Notes: a model not told the origin generated them from the sequence alone. Numbered from the stretch's first letter, positions 42,672 through 51,589 are shown. The stretch is DNA of 64,000 nucleotides from JAGVSR01 sp031413815 (GCA_031413815.1 JANOFU010000075.1:1-64000); one strand, 5' to 3'. Program-made: numbers and translations.

Positions 42672-44888
42672 ATGACCTCGAACACTGACGCCTCAACCTC
42701 CGCCATCACCCCTGAAATGATTGCGAGCCACGGTTTCAAAGGCGACGAGTATGCGCGCCTTCTGAAAATCATCGGCCGCGAGCCGCGCATCTGCGAGCTC
42801 GGCATCTTTTCCGTCATGTGGTCGGAGCACTGCTCGTACAAATCGAGCCGCGTGTGGTTGAAGACGTTGCCAACGTCTGGCCCGCTCGTCATCCAAGGTC
42901 CTGGCGAAAATGCCGGCGTTGTCGACCTCGGTGACGGCGACGCCGCCATCTTCAAAATGGAAAGCCATAACCACCCCTCCTACATCGAACCGTTTCAGGG
43001 TGCGGCGACCGGCGTCGGCGGCATCATGCGCGACGTGTTCACCATGGGCGCGCGTCCTGTCGCCAATTTGAATGCGCTGCGCTTCGGCGATCCGTCTCAT
43101 CCCAAAACGCGGCGTCTCGTCGATGGCGTGGTCGCGGGCATTTCCCACTACGGCAACTGCACCGGCGTGCCGACCATCGGCGGCGAAACCAACTTCGACG
43201 TTGGCTACAACAACAACATCCTGGTCAACGCCATGTGCGTCGGCCTCGCGCGAACCGACAAGATCTTTTACTCGGCTGCAAAAGGCGTCGGGCTTCCGGT
43301 TGTCTACGTCGGCTCGAAAACCGGCCGCGACGGCATTCATGGCGCCACGATGGCGTCCGCGGAGTTCGATGAGAAATCCGACGAGAAGCGCCCGACGGTT
43401 CAAGTCGGCGACCCGTTCACCGAAAAGCTGCTGATCGAAGCGTGCCTGGAATTGATGGCGACCGATTCAATCATCGCCATTCAGGATATGGGGGCGGCCG
43501 GTCTCACGTCATCGACGTCGGAAATGGCCGACAAGGGCGGCGTCGGCATCGATCTCAATCTCGATGCCGTGCCGCAGCGCGAACCCAACATGACGGCCTA
43601 CGAGATGATGCTCTCGGAAAGTCAAGAGCGCATGCTCGTCATCCTGAAGCCCGGCCGCGAGCCCGAGGCCGAGGCGATCTTCAAAAAGTGGGGCCTCGAC
43701 TTCGCGGTCATCGGCATCACGACGGACACCGGCCGCATGGTCGTCACGCACAAGGGCCACATCGAAGCCGATCTGCCGGTGCCGGTGCTGGCGAATTCCG
43801 CACCGATGTACGAGCGGCCGTGGCTCTATCCGACGCTGCAAGCGCCCATTCTGCCCGAGTGGGTCAAAGCGCCGGACGGCATCATGGCTGCGCTCAAAAC
43901 CCTGATGGCGACGCCTGCGCTGTGTTCGCGCCGCTGGATCTGGCAGCAGTACGATCACATGGTGATGGGCGACACGGTCGGCCGCCCTGGCGGCGATGCC
44001 GGCGTCGTGCGCATTCACGGCACCAAAAAAGGGCTGGCCGTCACCTGCGATTGCACGCCCCGCTATGTCGCCGCCGACCCGGAAATGGGCACCAAGCAGG
44101 CGGTCGTTGAAACCTATCGCAATCTCATCGCGGTCGGCGCGGACCCGATCGCCATCACCGACAACATGAATTTCGCCAACCCCGAACGGCCCGAAATCAT
44201 GGGCCAGTTTGTGGCCAGCGTGAAGGGCATGGGGGAAGCCTGCCGCGTGCTCGACTACCCGGTCGTGTCCGGCAACGTGTCGCTCTACAACGAGACCAAC
44301 GGCGTAGGCATTCCGCCGACACCGGCGATTGGCGGCGTCGGTCTGGTGCCGGACACTGCAAAAATTGCCGACATCGCCTTGAAGCGCGACGGCGACGTGC
44401 TGATCGTCATCGGCCAGGAGCGCGGCTGGCTTGGCCAATCGCTCTATCAGCAGATGGTAATGGACAAGCTGGAAGGTGCGCCGCCGCCGGTCGATCTCGC
44501 TGACGAGCTCAAGGCCGGACGTTTGGTGCGCGCGCTGATCCGCGACGCGAAGGTGTCCGCCGTGCACGATTGCGCCGATGGCGGGTTGCTGGTCGCCATC
44601 GCGGAGATGGCCTTGTCAGGTGACAAAGGCGTCGAACTGTTTCCCTACGAAGGCAAACTGCCGGCCCACGCCGCCTGGTTCGGCGAAGACCAAGGCCGGT
44701 ATGTGCTGTCCGTGTCGCCGGAGTTGGCGGAGGAAACCCTCGAGCGGTCGCGGCTGCTCGCACTGCCCGCGCGGATTATTGGACGCGTGGGGGGAACGGC
44801 GATGTCGCTGAAGGGCGACGAAGATCCGTTTCCGCTGCGCTCACTTCGCGAGATCCACGAAGCGTGGCTGCCGGGGTTTATGGGGTGA
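42672..44888 (+). CDS. purL: FGAM synthase subunit PurL (small type)
   Basis: ATP-dependent amidation of FGAR to FGAM, with ammonia from PurQ. At 738 residues it is the small PurL type that needs PurS and PurQ, both present here. Key stretches: FSVMWSEHCSYKSSR, KMESHNHPSYIEPFQGAATGVGGIMRDVFTMGARP, IQDMGAAGLTSSTSEMA, and the second half GGDAGVVRIHG...AVHDCADGGLLVAIAEMAL. ATG 42672 is chosen over TTG 42666. It probably has its own promoter, since purQ is 1.7 kb away. Confidence 0.96.
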   Translation: MTSNTDASTSAITPEMIASHGFKGDEYARLLKIIGREPRICELGIFSVMWSEHCSYKSSRVWLKTLPTSGPLVIQGPGENAGVVDLGDGDAAIFKMESHNHPSYIEPFQGAATGVGGIMRDVFTMGARPVANLNALRFGDPSHPKTRRLVDGVVAGISHYGNCTGVPTIGGETNFDVGYNNNILVNAMCVGLARTDKIFYSAAKGVGLPVVYVGSKTGRDGIHGATMASAEFDEKSDEKRPTVQVGDPFTEKLLIEACLELMATDSIIAIQDMGAAGLTSSTSEMADKGGVGIDLNLDAVPQREPNMTAYEMMLSESQERMLVILKPGREPEAEAIFKKWGLDFAVIGITTDTGRMVVTHKGHIEADLPVPVLANSAPMYERPWLYPTLQAPILPEWVKAPDGIMAALKTLMATPALCSRRWIWQQYDHMVMGDTVGRPGGDAGVVRIHGTKKGLAVTCDCTPRYVAADPEMGTKQAVVETYRNLIAVGADPIAITDNMNFANPERPEIMGQFVASVKGMGEACRVLDYPVVSGNVSLYNETNGVGIPPTPAIGGVGLVPDTAKIADIALKRDGDVLIVIGQERGWLGQSLYQQMVMDKLEGAPPPVDLADELKAGRLVRALIRDAKVSAVHDCADGGLLVAIAEMALSGDKGVELFPYEGKLPAHAAWFGEDQGRYVLSVSPELAEETLERSRLLALPARIIGRVGGTAMSLKGDEDPFPLRSLREIHEAWLPGFMG

Positions 44889-45264
44889 GGGTGAACCGAG
44901 AATCATCTCTAACCCCAACGCACCAAAGCAGAAAGCGATGAAGGGTAAAGCCAAATTGACCGCCGATGGCAAGCGAGCGATCGCGAAGTCAATCAAGGCA
45001 GTGCCAGGCACCGAGTATCAGGGACTAGTTCTGAACCTGCAAGCGAACGGGCCCAATGCCAGGCACCGGACGTGCAAAGGTGCCTGGCATCAGGCCACTG
45101 TGTCGATTGCTTCGCGACCGTTCGAGCCCTGGTGCCCGGCACCGCCTGCCCGCTCAGCACTTGGGGAAGTAGTGCGCCGACTTTGACGGCAGTGCCGACC
45201 CATGCGGCGTACACCGGTTCGCAAGAGGGCGAACGCTGTACGCCCTACGCACCGAAGCGAGCTG
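44889..45264. other. Repeat-bearing gap after purL
   Basis: 376 bp with no convincing gene; dominated by the REP-like repeats listed separately at 45001-45098. Confidence 0.5.
45001..45098 (+). repeat. Cluster of REP-like repeats
   Basis: GTGCCAGGCACC (45001-45012) is a near-palindrome. ATGCCAGGCACC (45056-45067) pairs exactly with GGTGCCTGGCAT (45079-45090) across 11 bp. The 20-mer GGTGCCTGGCATCAGGCCAC (45079-45098) recurs exactly at 46209-46228. Confidence 0.65.
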
Positions 45265-45885
45265 TCAGAGCCTCATGGAGCGCATGAGCGGCGTTTGCGG
45301 CAGCAAACGAGACCGGGTGTTTGCCGGGCTCGCCTGCGGGGCTTCGCACTTCGCCAGTTTTGCCGCACACTGCGTGTCTCGTTTGCGCGAGGCGACCAGT
45401 GTCATTGCGTGCAACCCAATCTCCGAGATCTTGGCTTGGCCTTCCTCTTGCCGGTAGAGGTAACCATCCGCTTTTGCCCAACCCGACAAGACCATCGCAC
45501 GAGCAACATCAACTCCGTTCGCGTGGCAGGTGGCGAGGTAGCGGTTGTGGCTCATCTTCGGTTTGCCGAAGTAATCCCGATCGATCTCGCACTTCAATTC
45601 GGCACCGGAAACAAGCTTCTTGAGCTCGTCAAGAGCCAACCCGAAGCAAGCCACCTTTTTTCCGTCTTTGGTGCAAGTCTCATCTCGCTCGGCAGCATCA
45701 ATTCCGTCGAGCCTAATCTTGTGAATACCAAGCCAGAGCGTGTCGCCATCAACCACTTCCCCTCTGCCCGTAAAAACGATCTGAGGCTGTTCGACCGCAA
45801 CCTGCCCGTTCGACTCTGCAACTCTTGCTTGAACGGAGAGGCTCGAAAACACAATGAGCCCTGCCAATAAGAGACGGTTCGACAT
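45265..45885 (-). CDS. Secreted thermonuclease-like (SNase family) protein
   Basis: 206 residues with signal peptide SNRLLLAGLIVFSSLSVQA. The nuclease fold is recognisable: GRGEVVDGDTLWLGIHKIRLDGIDAAERDETC, matching the SNase 'VVDGDT' and 'RL.GIDAPE' strands, then NRYLATCHANGVDVARAMVLSGWAKADGYLYRQEEGQAK. The last 40 residues (ASRKRDTQCAAKLAKCEAPQ and on) do not match the usual 'GLW.G.F..P..WR' ending, so the C-terminus may be replaced or shifted. Phosphodiesterase activity is plausible but not assured. It is flanked by repeats on both sides. Confidence 0.78.
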   Translation of the reverse strand: MSNRLLLAGLIVFSSLSVQARVAESNGQVAVEQPQIVFTGRGEVVDGDTLWLGIHKIRLDGIDAAERDETCTKDGKKVACFGLALDELKKLVSGAELKCEIDRDYFGKPKMSHNRYLATCHANGVDVARAMVLSGWAKADGYLYRQEEGQAKISEIGLHAMTLVASRKRDTQCAAKLAKCEAPQASPANTRSRLLPQTPLMRSMRL

Positions 45886-46051
45886 GAAGATTCTCCGGGT
45901 TTGGGACCAGTCTGCGAGTTCGGATATTAGTAAGACGATTGGGTAACCAAAATCCGTCGCTCTAGCCGCTGGCGCTGCACAGGGTATGCAATTCCCTCCT
46001 CTTTCCCGTCATGGCCGCGTCGCGGAGCGACCGGAGCGCCGCGACGGCAGG

Positions 46052-46140
46052 CCGGGACCCAGTCAAGAGTCAACGGGAAAAGAAGAAGGCCGCTTGCTCG
46101 CTCCCTCATCTCACCAGGCATCAGCTTGACTGGGCCCCGG
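46052..46140 (+). repeat. MITE-like inverted repeat
   Basis: CCGGGACCCAGTCAAG (46052-46067) and CTTGACTGGGCCCCGG (46125-46140) are inverted copies with one mismatch across 57 bp. The flanks (CCGTCATGGCCGCG on the left, CCGTCATGACGAAG on the right) also look alike. No coding sequence inside; a non-autonomous mobile element is possible. Confidence 0.5.
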
Positions 46141-46208
46141 CCGTCATGACGAAGTCATGCTACGCATGAATGCCGGGGTGACGGTGTTGTGAGAGTCGCG
46201 GGCGATGC

Positions 46209-46228
46209 GGTGCCTGGCATCAGGCCAC
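46209..46228 (+). repeat. Exact second copy of a REP-like 20-mer
   Basis: GGTGCCTGGCATCAGGCCAC, identical to 45079-45098 and in the same orientation. Confidence 0.65.
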
Positions 46229-46431
46229 CGGTTGACGAGAACGCGTCAGAATGCGCGAGCCTACTGCCTACTGCCCACCCCAACCCCCTCAAGTCGCATC
46301 CAAACTTCGACTATTGGCGGCGTTGGCCAAGAGACCGCAACTGCGGTATCATCTATCGCAGTGCAATATGACCAGCGCCCTGGTGCCGCAAACAACCCGC
46401 GGTTTGATAGGCCTTTCGGAGACGACCAGCC

Positions 46432-47745
46432 ATGAACGTACGCGACAAGGCTCCCGAAACGGAGGCGATACTCCCCGCTGCCACGTTGACCTTTGGTGGC
46501 AAAACAACAGACATGCCCGTGCGCCATGGCACCATTGGCCCCTCGGTCATGGACATCAGCCGCCTGCATAAGGACACGGGGTGCTTTTCCTACGACCCGG
46601 GTTTCACCTCGACAGCGAACTGCGCCTCGAACATCACCTACATCGACGGCGACAAGGGCGAGCTCTTGTATCGCGGCTATCCCATCGAACAGCTGGCCGA
46701 GAACTCCAACTTTCTCGCCACGTGCTTTCTGCTGTTGAACGGCGAGTTGCCGACCAACGACCAGTTCAAGGACTTCCGCCGGACCATCACGCAGCACACG
46801 ATGGTGCACGAGCAGATGACGCGGTTTTTCACCGGTTTCCGCCGTGACGCGCATCCCATGGCCGTCATGGTCGGCGTCGTCGGCGCGCTGTCGGCGTTTT
46901 ATCACGACTCAACCGACATCAATAATCCCGAGCATCGCGTCATCGCAACGAACCGCATGATCGCCAAGATGCCGACGATCGCGTCGATGGCCTACAAGTA
47001 TTCGATCGGCCAGCCCTTCATCTACCCGCGCAACGATCTCGACTACACCTCCAACTTCCTGCAGATGTGCTTTGCCATTCCGTGTGAGCCCTACATGGTC
47101 AATCCGGTCGTGGCGCGCGCGCTCGATCGCATCTTCATCCTGCATGCCGACCATGAGCAGAATGCATCCACCTCAACGGTGCGGCTGGCGGGCTCATCGG
47201 GCGCCAATCCGTTTGCGTGCATCGCAGCGGGTATCGCCTGCTTGTGGGGCCCGGCGCATGGCGGCGCCAACGAAGCCGCTCTCAACATGCTGCAGGAAAT
47301 CGGGACAGTCGATCGCATCCCCGAGTACATCGCCAAGGCGAAGGACAAGACCTCCGGTTTCCGGCTGATGGGCTTTGGCCATCGCGTCTATAAAAACTAC
47401 GATCCGCGCGCCAAGGTGATGCAGAAGACGTGTCACGAGGTGCTCGATGCGCTCGAGAAGCACAACGATCCACTGCTGAAAGTCGCGATGGAACTGGAGC
47501 GCATTGCGCTGCAGGACGAATACTTCATTGAAAAGAAGCTCTATCCCAACATCGATTTCTATTCTGGCATCACGTTGAAGGCGATGGGCTTCCCCGTCGA
47601 TATGTTCACGGTGCTGTTCGCGGTGGCGCGCACCGTCGGCTGGATCGCGCAGTGGAAGGAAATGATCGAGGATCCTGAACAGCGCATCGGCCGTCCGCGG
47701 CAGTTGTACGTCGGCCACGAGCGGCGCGAATTCCCGTCGGTTTGA
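46432..47745 (+). CDS. gltA: Citrate synthase (type II)
   Basis: Condenses oxaloacetate and acetyl-CoA, entering the TCA cycle. The 437-residue chain has the hexameric type II layout. Active-site motifs are ILHADHEQN, GPAHGGANEAAL (histidine), GFGHRVYKNYDPRA (histidine) and the aspartate in NIDFYSG. ATG 46432 follows a repeat-filled gap. It converges with lpxB, 10 bp apart. In many relatives gltX and comEC lie just before it, but not here. Confidence 0.97.
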   Translation: MNVRDKAPETEAILPAATLTFGGKTTDMPVRHGTIGPSVMDISRLHKDTGCFSYDPGFTSTANCASNITYIDGDKGELLYRGYPIEQLAENSNFLATCFLLLNGELPTNDQFKDFRRTITQHTMVHEQMTRFFTGFRRDAHPMAVMVGVVGALSAFYHDSTDINNPEHRVIATNRMIAKMPTIASMAYKYSIGQPFIYPRNDLDYTSNFLQMCFAIPCEPYMVNPVVARALDRIFILHADHEQNASTSTVRLAGSSGANPFACIAAGIACLWGPAHGGANEAALNMLQEIGTVDRIPEYIAKAKDKTSGFRLMGFGHRVYKNYDPRAKVMQKTCHEVLDALEKHNDPLLKVAMELERIALQDEYFIEKKLYPNIDFYSGITLKAMGFPVDMFTVLFAVARTVGWIAQWKEMIEDPEQRIGRPRQLYVGHERREFPSV

Positions 47746-47755
47746 CCCTGTTGCG

Positions 47756-48994
47756 TCAGCGGACCTGACGTCCACTCCCGGCGAGTTGCAGAATAATATC
47801 CGCAGCCCGCTCGCTGGGCGTATCATCCGCGACGCGGACGCGCTCGAGAACCTTGCCCAACCCCACGCACTGGCGAGTGCGCTCCGGCGTATCTGACAGC
47901 AGCGGCAGCACAGCCGCTGCGAGTTTTTCACCCGTGCAGTTTTCTTGGAGGAGTTCGGGATAAATATTCTCACCCGCGACGAGGTTGGCCAGAACGATCG
48001 ATGGCACCTTCAGCATAAAGCGAAACTTGAGCATCACCTGATCGACCATGTAGGCCACGACGGCGGGCGTGCCACAGATGCCGAGTTCCAGCGTCACCGT
48101 GCCTGAGGCCGCCAGCGCCGCATCTGCCAGCCGGAAGGCGCGAAACTTGTCATCATCGCCCTCGATAAAATGCACCCGGCACGGCCACTGCGACACAGCC
48201 TTTTCAATCAACGGCCGGACCGAGGGCACTACGGGCAGAACGACCTGCAGCCCCGGAACGGTCTCGGTCAAAATGCGCACCGCATCGCTAAACGGACCGA
48301 TAAGCCGAGTGACTTCATTCACCCGGCTGCCAGGCAGGACGACGAGCACGGGACGGTTCTCATCAAGGGCGAATTTGACAGCAAGATCCTTTGGATCGAG
48401 TGCAGCGATCCACTCCAAACGCTCGCTGAGCGGGTGGCCTGTATACGTACACGGCGGTCCGCCCAGCCGATGATGGGCTTCGACCTCAAACGGCAGCAGT
48501 GCCAACACATGATCGATATAGTGGCGCATCTTGCGCGCGCGGCCCGGCCGCCAGGCCCACACGCTCGGCGACACATAGTCGATGATGGGAATTGACGGTC
48601 TGGCGCGGCGAATGCGCTTGGCAACCGGATGAGTGAACTCAGGGCTATCGATGATGATCACCGCATCGGGCTCTGCCGCAATGCCGGCTCGCACGGTGCC
48701 ATAGACGCGCTTCACGATCCGCGGCAGACGCGGCAAGATCGAGAGGGGACCCATGACCGCCACTTCGTGCAAGGGAAACTGCGAGATCAGTCCCTCGCGC
48801 TCCATCGCCTCGCCGCCCACGCCGAGATAGCGAACACGCCCGCGCAATCGGCGATTTAGCTCCGCCATCAGCTTGCCGCCCAGCACATCGCCGGAGTGCT
48901 CGCCCGCGACGATGAAGAAACGGTACTCCCGCATAGCAGACGGCACACGTCCCGGTGGTGTCGCGGAAGTTCTGGATGTCTCACTTGCTGCCAT
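47756..48994 (-). CDS. lpxB: Lipid-A-disaccharide synthase
   Basis: Inner-membrane-associated GT19 glycosyltransferase that joins UDP-diacyl-glucosamine and lipid X into lipid A disaccharide. 412 residues with FFIVAGEHSGDVLGGKL near the N-terminus, VIIIDSPEFTHPVAKRIR, DYVSPSVWAWRPGRA, LVVLPGSRVNEVTRL and the donor-site SGTVTLELGICGTPAVVAY. Its substrate lipid X is the product of LpxI, whose gene it overlaps by 14 bp. The conserved domain begins at MREYRFF (residue 21), so a shorter start is possible. Confidence 0.95.
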   Translation of the reverse strand: MAASETSRTSATPPGRVPSAMREYRFFIVAGEHSGDVLGGKLMAELNRRLRGRVRYLGVGGEAMEREGLISQFPLHEVAVMGPLSILPRLPRIVKRVYGTVRAGIAAEPDAVIIIDSPEFTHPVAKRIRRARPSIPIIDYVSPSVWAWRPGRARKMRHYIDHVLALLPFEVEAHHRLGGPPCTYTGHPLSERLEWIAALDPKDLAVKFALDENRPVLVVLPGSRVNEVTRLIGPFSDAVRILTETVPGLQVVLPVVPSVRPLIEKAVSQWPCRVHFIEGDDDKFRAFRLADAALAASGTVTLELGICGTPAVVAYMVDQVMLKFRFMLKVPSIVLANLVAGENIYPELLQENCTGEKLAAAVLPLLSDTPERTRQCVGLGKVLERVRVADDTPSERAADIILQLAGSGRQVR

Positions 48995-50273
48995 GCTTGC
49001 CTGCGCTCACCCAAGGGGCTTGAACGGCCACAATGCCCCGCTCTTTCGCCGCAACCAAATGACTGGCTGGTAGACCGTGATCGCCCACTGCCAAAATAGA
49101 AAGCCCAGCGCCAGCGCACGCCTTGATCTCCTCAATCGACACCGCAGTGGCGCCTGTTGCAGCGAACGCTCCCCGCCGTTTGCGTGACGTCGCTCGGCCC
49201 CATTGGCGCAACCGGCTTGCCCGCTCAAGACATGTGGTGCGGCCTTCACCCGCTTCGATGGCCAAGACGTGGCCGCGAACCGCGACCACTCCGGTACTGT
49301 CGACATCGGGCGAGAGCACGGCCCCAACGTGGATCGCCAATTCCGCATCGGCAAGATCATGCTTCGAGGGACGGCCCTCAATTGCTGTCACGCGCTGCAT
49401 AGAAGGGACTTTCCCAACGTCTGACGGCTGGCACGCATGATCGACCCCGGCAACAAAAATCCCGGCATCATCTGCGAGACGGATCAATTCTGCGCGCTCC
49501 GCTGCCAGTGTGGCGCCGGCTTCGACGACCACGCCTTGTAACCGTGCCGCAACAACGCGGCTGACCGTATCAGGGCCGATGGCTGGCATATCGATGCGGC
49601 GCTCCTGCCCAGGTTTGGGGCACTTGATGAGGATGCCTTGCAGCGCAGGTGTGTCAGGCTCGCGACTGTTGGCCAAGCGCTCCAGCATCCCATCCGTGCC
49701 TTCGGCGGCCTCGATGGCGATCACGCGGCCGTTGCAGACGACCACAGCCTGTCCGATGTCGAATGGGCCCAGCCGGCGGATGATGTCAAAGCCCAGCGCA
49801 ATATCGGGACCGAGCCCGGCCGGCAGTGCGTTCGCACCCAAAGGTCCGCGCGACACCACAAGTTCAGGCGCAACGTCGGCCGGGCCGACGACCTGCAGAC
49901 CATGCCCCTCGAAAAAGCGCACCACGCCGCGCAAAACCCCGTCGTCACCGCCTGAAGCGACGATTTTCAGAATGGCGGGCAAGCTGCTGAAAAACCCAAG
50001 ATCGGTCTTGATGCGGGATAAATCGGGGCGCGTGACCCGCCCGACAATGACCAGCTGCTCGGCACCTGCAGCCCGCAGGGCTTTGAGCATCCGGCCAATT
50101 TGGCCCCAGTTCACAACCGTGACGTCAGCTGCCCCAAACGCGGAGGGATCCGCTTCACCATCGAGAGCGACGATATGGACCCGGCCACCATTCGCGCAAA
50201 CCGAGGCTGCAATTTCGCGCGGCAGTGAACCCCCGCCGGCCAGAATTCCGATGGTGGGTGTGCGCCCCGTCAT
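48981..50273 (-). CDS. lpxI: UDP-2,3-diacylglucosamine pyrophosphatase LpxI with duplicated C-terminal domain
   Basis: Hydrolyses UDP-diacylglucosamine to lipid X in lipid A synthesis; replaces LpxH in alphaproteobacteria. The normal LpxI part spans residues 1-277: IGILAGGGSLPREIA, GRVTRPDLSRIKTDL, FDIGQAVVVCNGRVIAIEAAEGTDGML, and D228 in RRIDMPAIGPDTV matching the key aspartate. LpxI proteins normally end there at 270-290. This one runs to 430, and residues 310-425 repeat the C-terminal domain (GVVAVRGHVLAIEAGEGRTTCLE) without the aspartate. ATG 50273 is chosen, 13 bp after lpxA. Confidence 0.88.
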   Translation of the reverse strand: MTGRTPTIGILAGGGSLPREIAASVCANGGRVHIVALDGEADPSAFGAADVTVVNWGQIGRMLKALRAAGAEQLVIVGRVTRPDLSRIKTDLGFFSSLPAILKIVASGGDDGVLRGVVRFFEGHGLQVVGPADVAPELVVSRGPLGANALPAGLGPDIALGFDIIRRLGPFDIGQAVVVCNGRVIAIEAAEGTDGMLERLANSREPDTPALQGILIKCPKPGQERRIDMPAIGPDTVSRVVAARLQGVVVEAGATLAAERAELIRLADDAGIFVAGVDHACQPSDVGKVPSMQRVTAIEGRPSKHDLADAELAIHVGAVLSPDVDSTGVVAVRGHVLAIEAGEGRTTCLERASRLRQWGRATSRKRRGAFAATGATAVSIEEIKACAGAGLSILAVGDHGLPASHLVAAKERGIVAVQAPWVSAGKHGSK

Positions 50274-50286
50274 GGCCGGCCTTTGC

Positions 50287-51093
50287 TTACGCCTCGGCCG
50301 CTTCCCGCGGCGTGCACACCGAACGCTTGCCGCCGGCACGAATGAATTCGACGATCTCCACGACAATCGCGTGATCTTTGAACTCCGTCGCGACGTCTTC
50401 AATCCGCTCAAGCAGTGTGCCTTCAGCCGCGAACATCAGCCGGTAGGCGCGCCGCAGGTCATGAATTTCGGCGCGGGAGAAACCGCGCCGCGTCAAGCCG
50501 ATGATATTTAACCCGGACAAATGGGCCCGGTTGCCAAGAGCCATACCATACGGGATCAAGTCATTCTCCAGGCCAGACATGCCGCCCAGAAACGCATGCG
50601 CCCCAACGCGGGCAAACTGGATGACAGCAGCGCCACCGCCGATAATGGCAAAATCGCCGACGTTGCAATGGCCAGCCAGCATGACGTTATTGGAAAAGAT
50701 CACGTTGTTGCCGACGATGCAGTCGTGGCCGACGTGGCTGTTGGCGAGGAAGGCACACCGGTCGCCGACGCGCGTCACCGAACCCCCGCCTTCGGTGCCT
50801 GGGTTCATCGTCACGCCTTCGCGGATGATACACTCTGAGCCGATGGTGAGAGTGGATGGCTCGCCTTTGAACTTTAGATCCTGCGGCTGATGGCCGATGG
50901 ATGCGAACGGAAAGATGCGCGACCGCGGCCCGATGGTGGTGCTGCCAGCGACCACGGCATGACTGATGAGCTCAACCCCTTCGCCAAGGACAACATTGGG
51001 GCCCACCTGGCAAAATGGGCCGATCACGACCCCGTCGCCCAGTTGAGCGCCGGCCTCAACGACAGAGCTGGAATGAACCTTTGCGTCAGCCAT
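50287..51093 (-). CDS. lpxA: UDP-N-acetylglucosamine acyltransferase
   Basis: First step of lipid A synthesis: transfers hydroxyacyl from ACP to UDP-GlcNAc. 268 residues of left-handed beta-helix hexapeptide repeats (VVIGPFCQVGPNVVLGEGVEL and so on) plus the helical tail. SHVGHDCIVGNNVIFSNN holds the catalytic histidine region, followed by GHCNVGDFAIIGGGAAVIQFARVG. ATG 51093 (MADAKVHSSSVVE) is the natural start and overlaps the fabZ 3' end by 8 bp. Confidence 0.95.
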   Translation of the reverse strand: MADAKVHSSSVVEAGAQLGDGVVIGPFCQVGPNVVLGEGVELISHAVVAGSTTIGPRSRIFPFASIGHQPQDLKFKGEPSTLTIGSECIIREGVTMNPGTEGGGSVTRVGDRCAFLANSHVGHDCIVGNNVIFSNNVMLAGHCNVGDFAIIGGGAAVIQFARVGAHAFLGGMSGLENDLIPYGMALGNRAHLSGLNIIGLTRRGFSRAEIHDLRRAYRLMFAAEGTLLERIEDVATEFKDHAIVVEIVEFIRAGGKRSVCTPREAAEA

Positions 51094-51589
51094 TCTTGCC
51101 TGCCGCGAACGCTCGCGCATCGGCCGTGTCTGCGAGCATCGCACTGATTTCTGCTTCCGCCACGACTGCCCCCTCAACCCGCGCTTCCCCGTAGAAGCGC
51201 CAGACGCGCCCGCGGTTGCGGATTTTACGGACATGGTAGTGCAGCTGATCGCCGGGCAGAACAGGCTTACGGAACTTCGCCTTATCTATCCCCATGAAGT
51301 ACACGAGTTCGGCCTTGTAGCTCTCACCAAGGCTGTGGACGCACAGAGCGCCGGCAGTTTGAGCCAGTCCTTCGATGATCAGCACGCCTGGCATGACGGG
51401 AAACTGCGGGAAGTGGCCCTGGAAGAACGGCTCGTTGATGGTGACATTCTTGACGCCGATGCAGCTCTCGTCGCCGTTCATATCGTACATGCGATCCAGC
51501 ATCAGGAACGGATAGCGATGCGGCAACAACTTCATGACGCGGGCAATATCCGCAGTCTTGAGCGTTGTCTTTTTCGTGTGGTCGTCCAT
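51086..51589 (-). CDS. fabZ: 3-hydroxyacyl-ACP dehydratase FabZ
   Basis: Dehydrates 3-hydroxyacyl-ACP in fatty-acid elongation and competes with LpxA for substrate, hence the frequent linkage. 167 residues with a hot-dog fold. Catalytic H59 (FFQGHFPQFPVMPGVL) and E73 (IIEGLAQTAG) are both present. ATG 51589 (MDDHTKKTTLK) is chosen; the open frame upstream to 51643 lacks support. It lies 56 bp downstream of lpxD. Confidence 0.95.
   Translation of the reverse strand: MDDHTKKTTLKTADIARVMKLLPHRYPFLMLDRMYDMNGDESCIGVKNVTINEPFFQGHFPQFPVMPGVLIIEGLAQTAGALCVHSLGESYKAELVYFMGIDKAKFRKPVLPGDQLHYHVRKIRNRGRVWRFYGEARVEGAVVAEAEISAMLADTADARAFAAGKNG

Larger units (their letters stand above)
45886..46431. other. 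Repeat-rich gap before gltA
   Basis: 546 bp with no convincing gene. It contains an inverted-repeat element (46052-46140), one exact REP-like 20-mer (46209-46228) and a lone TACTGCCTACTGCC (46262-46275), which is the right end of the heptamer family without a left array. Confidence 0.55.

Noticed and set aside
43509..44567. 352-codon leftward ORF
   Set aside because: Entirely antisense to purL, which has full-length family motifs; a shadow frame in GC-rich DNA.
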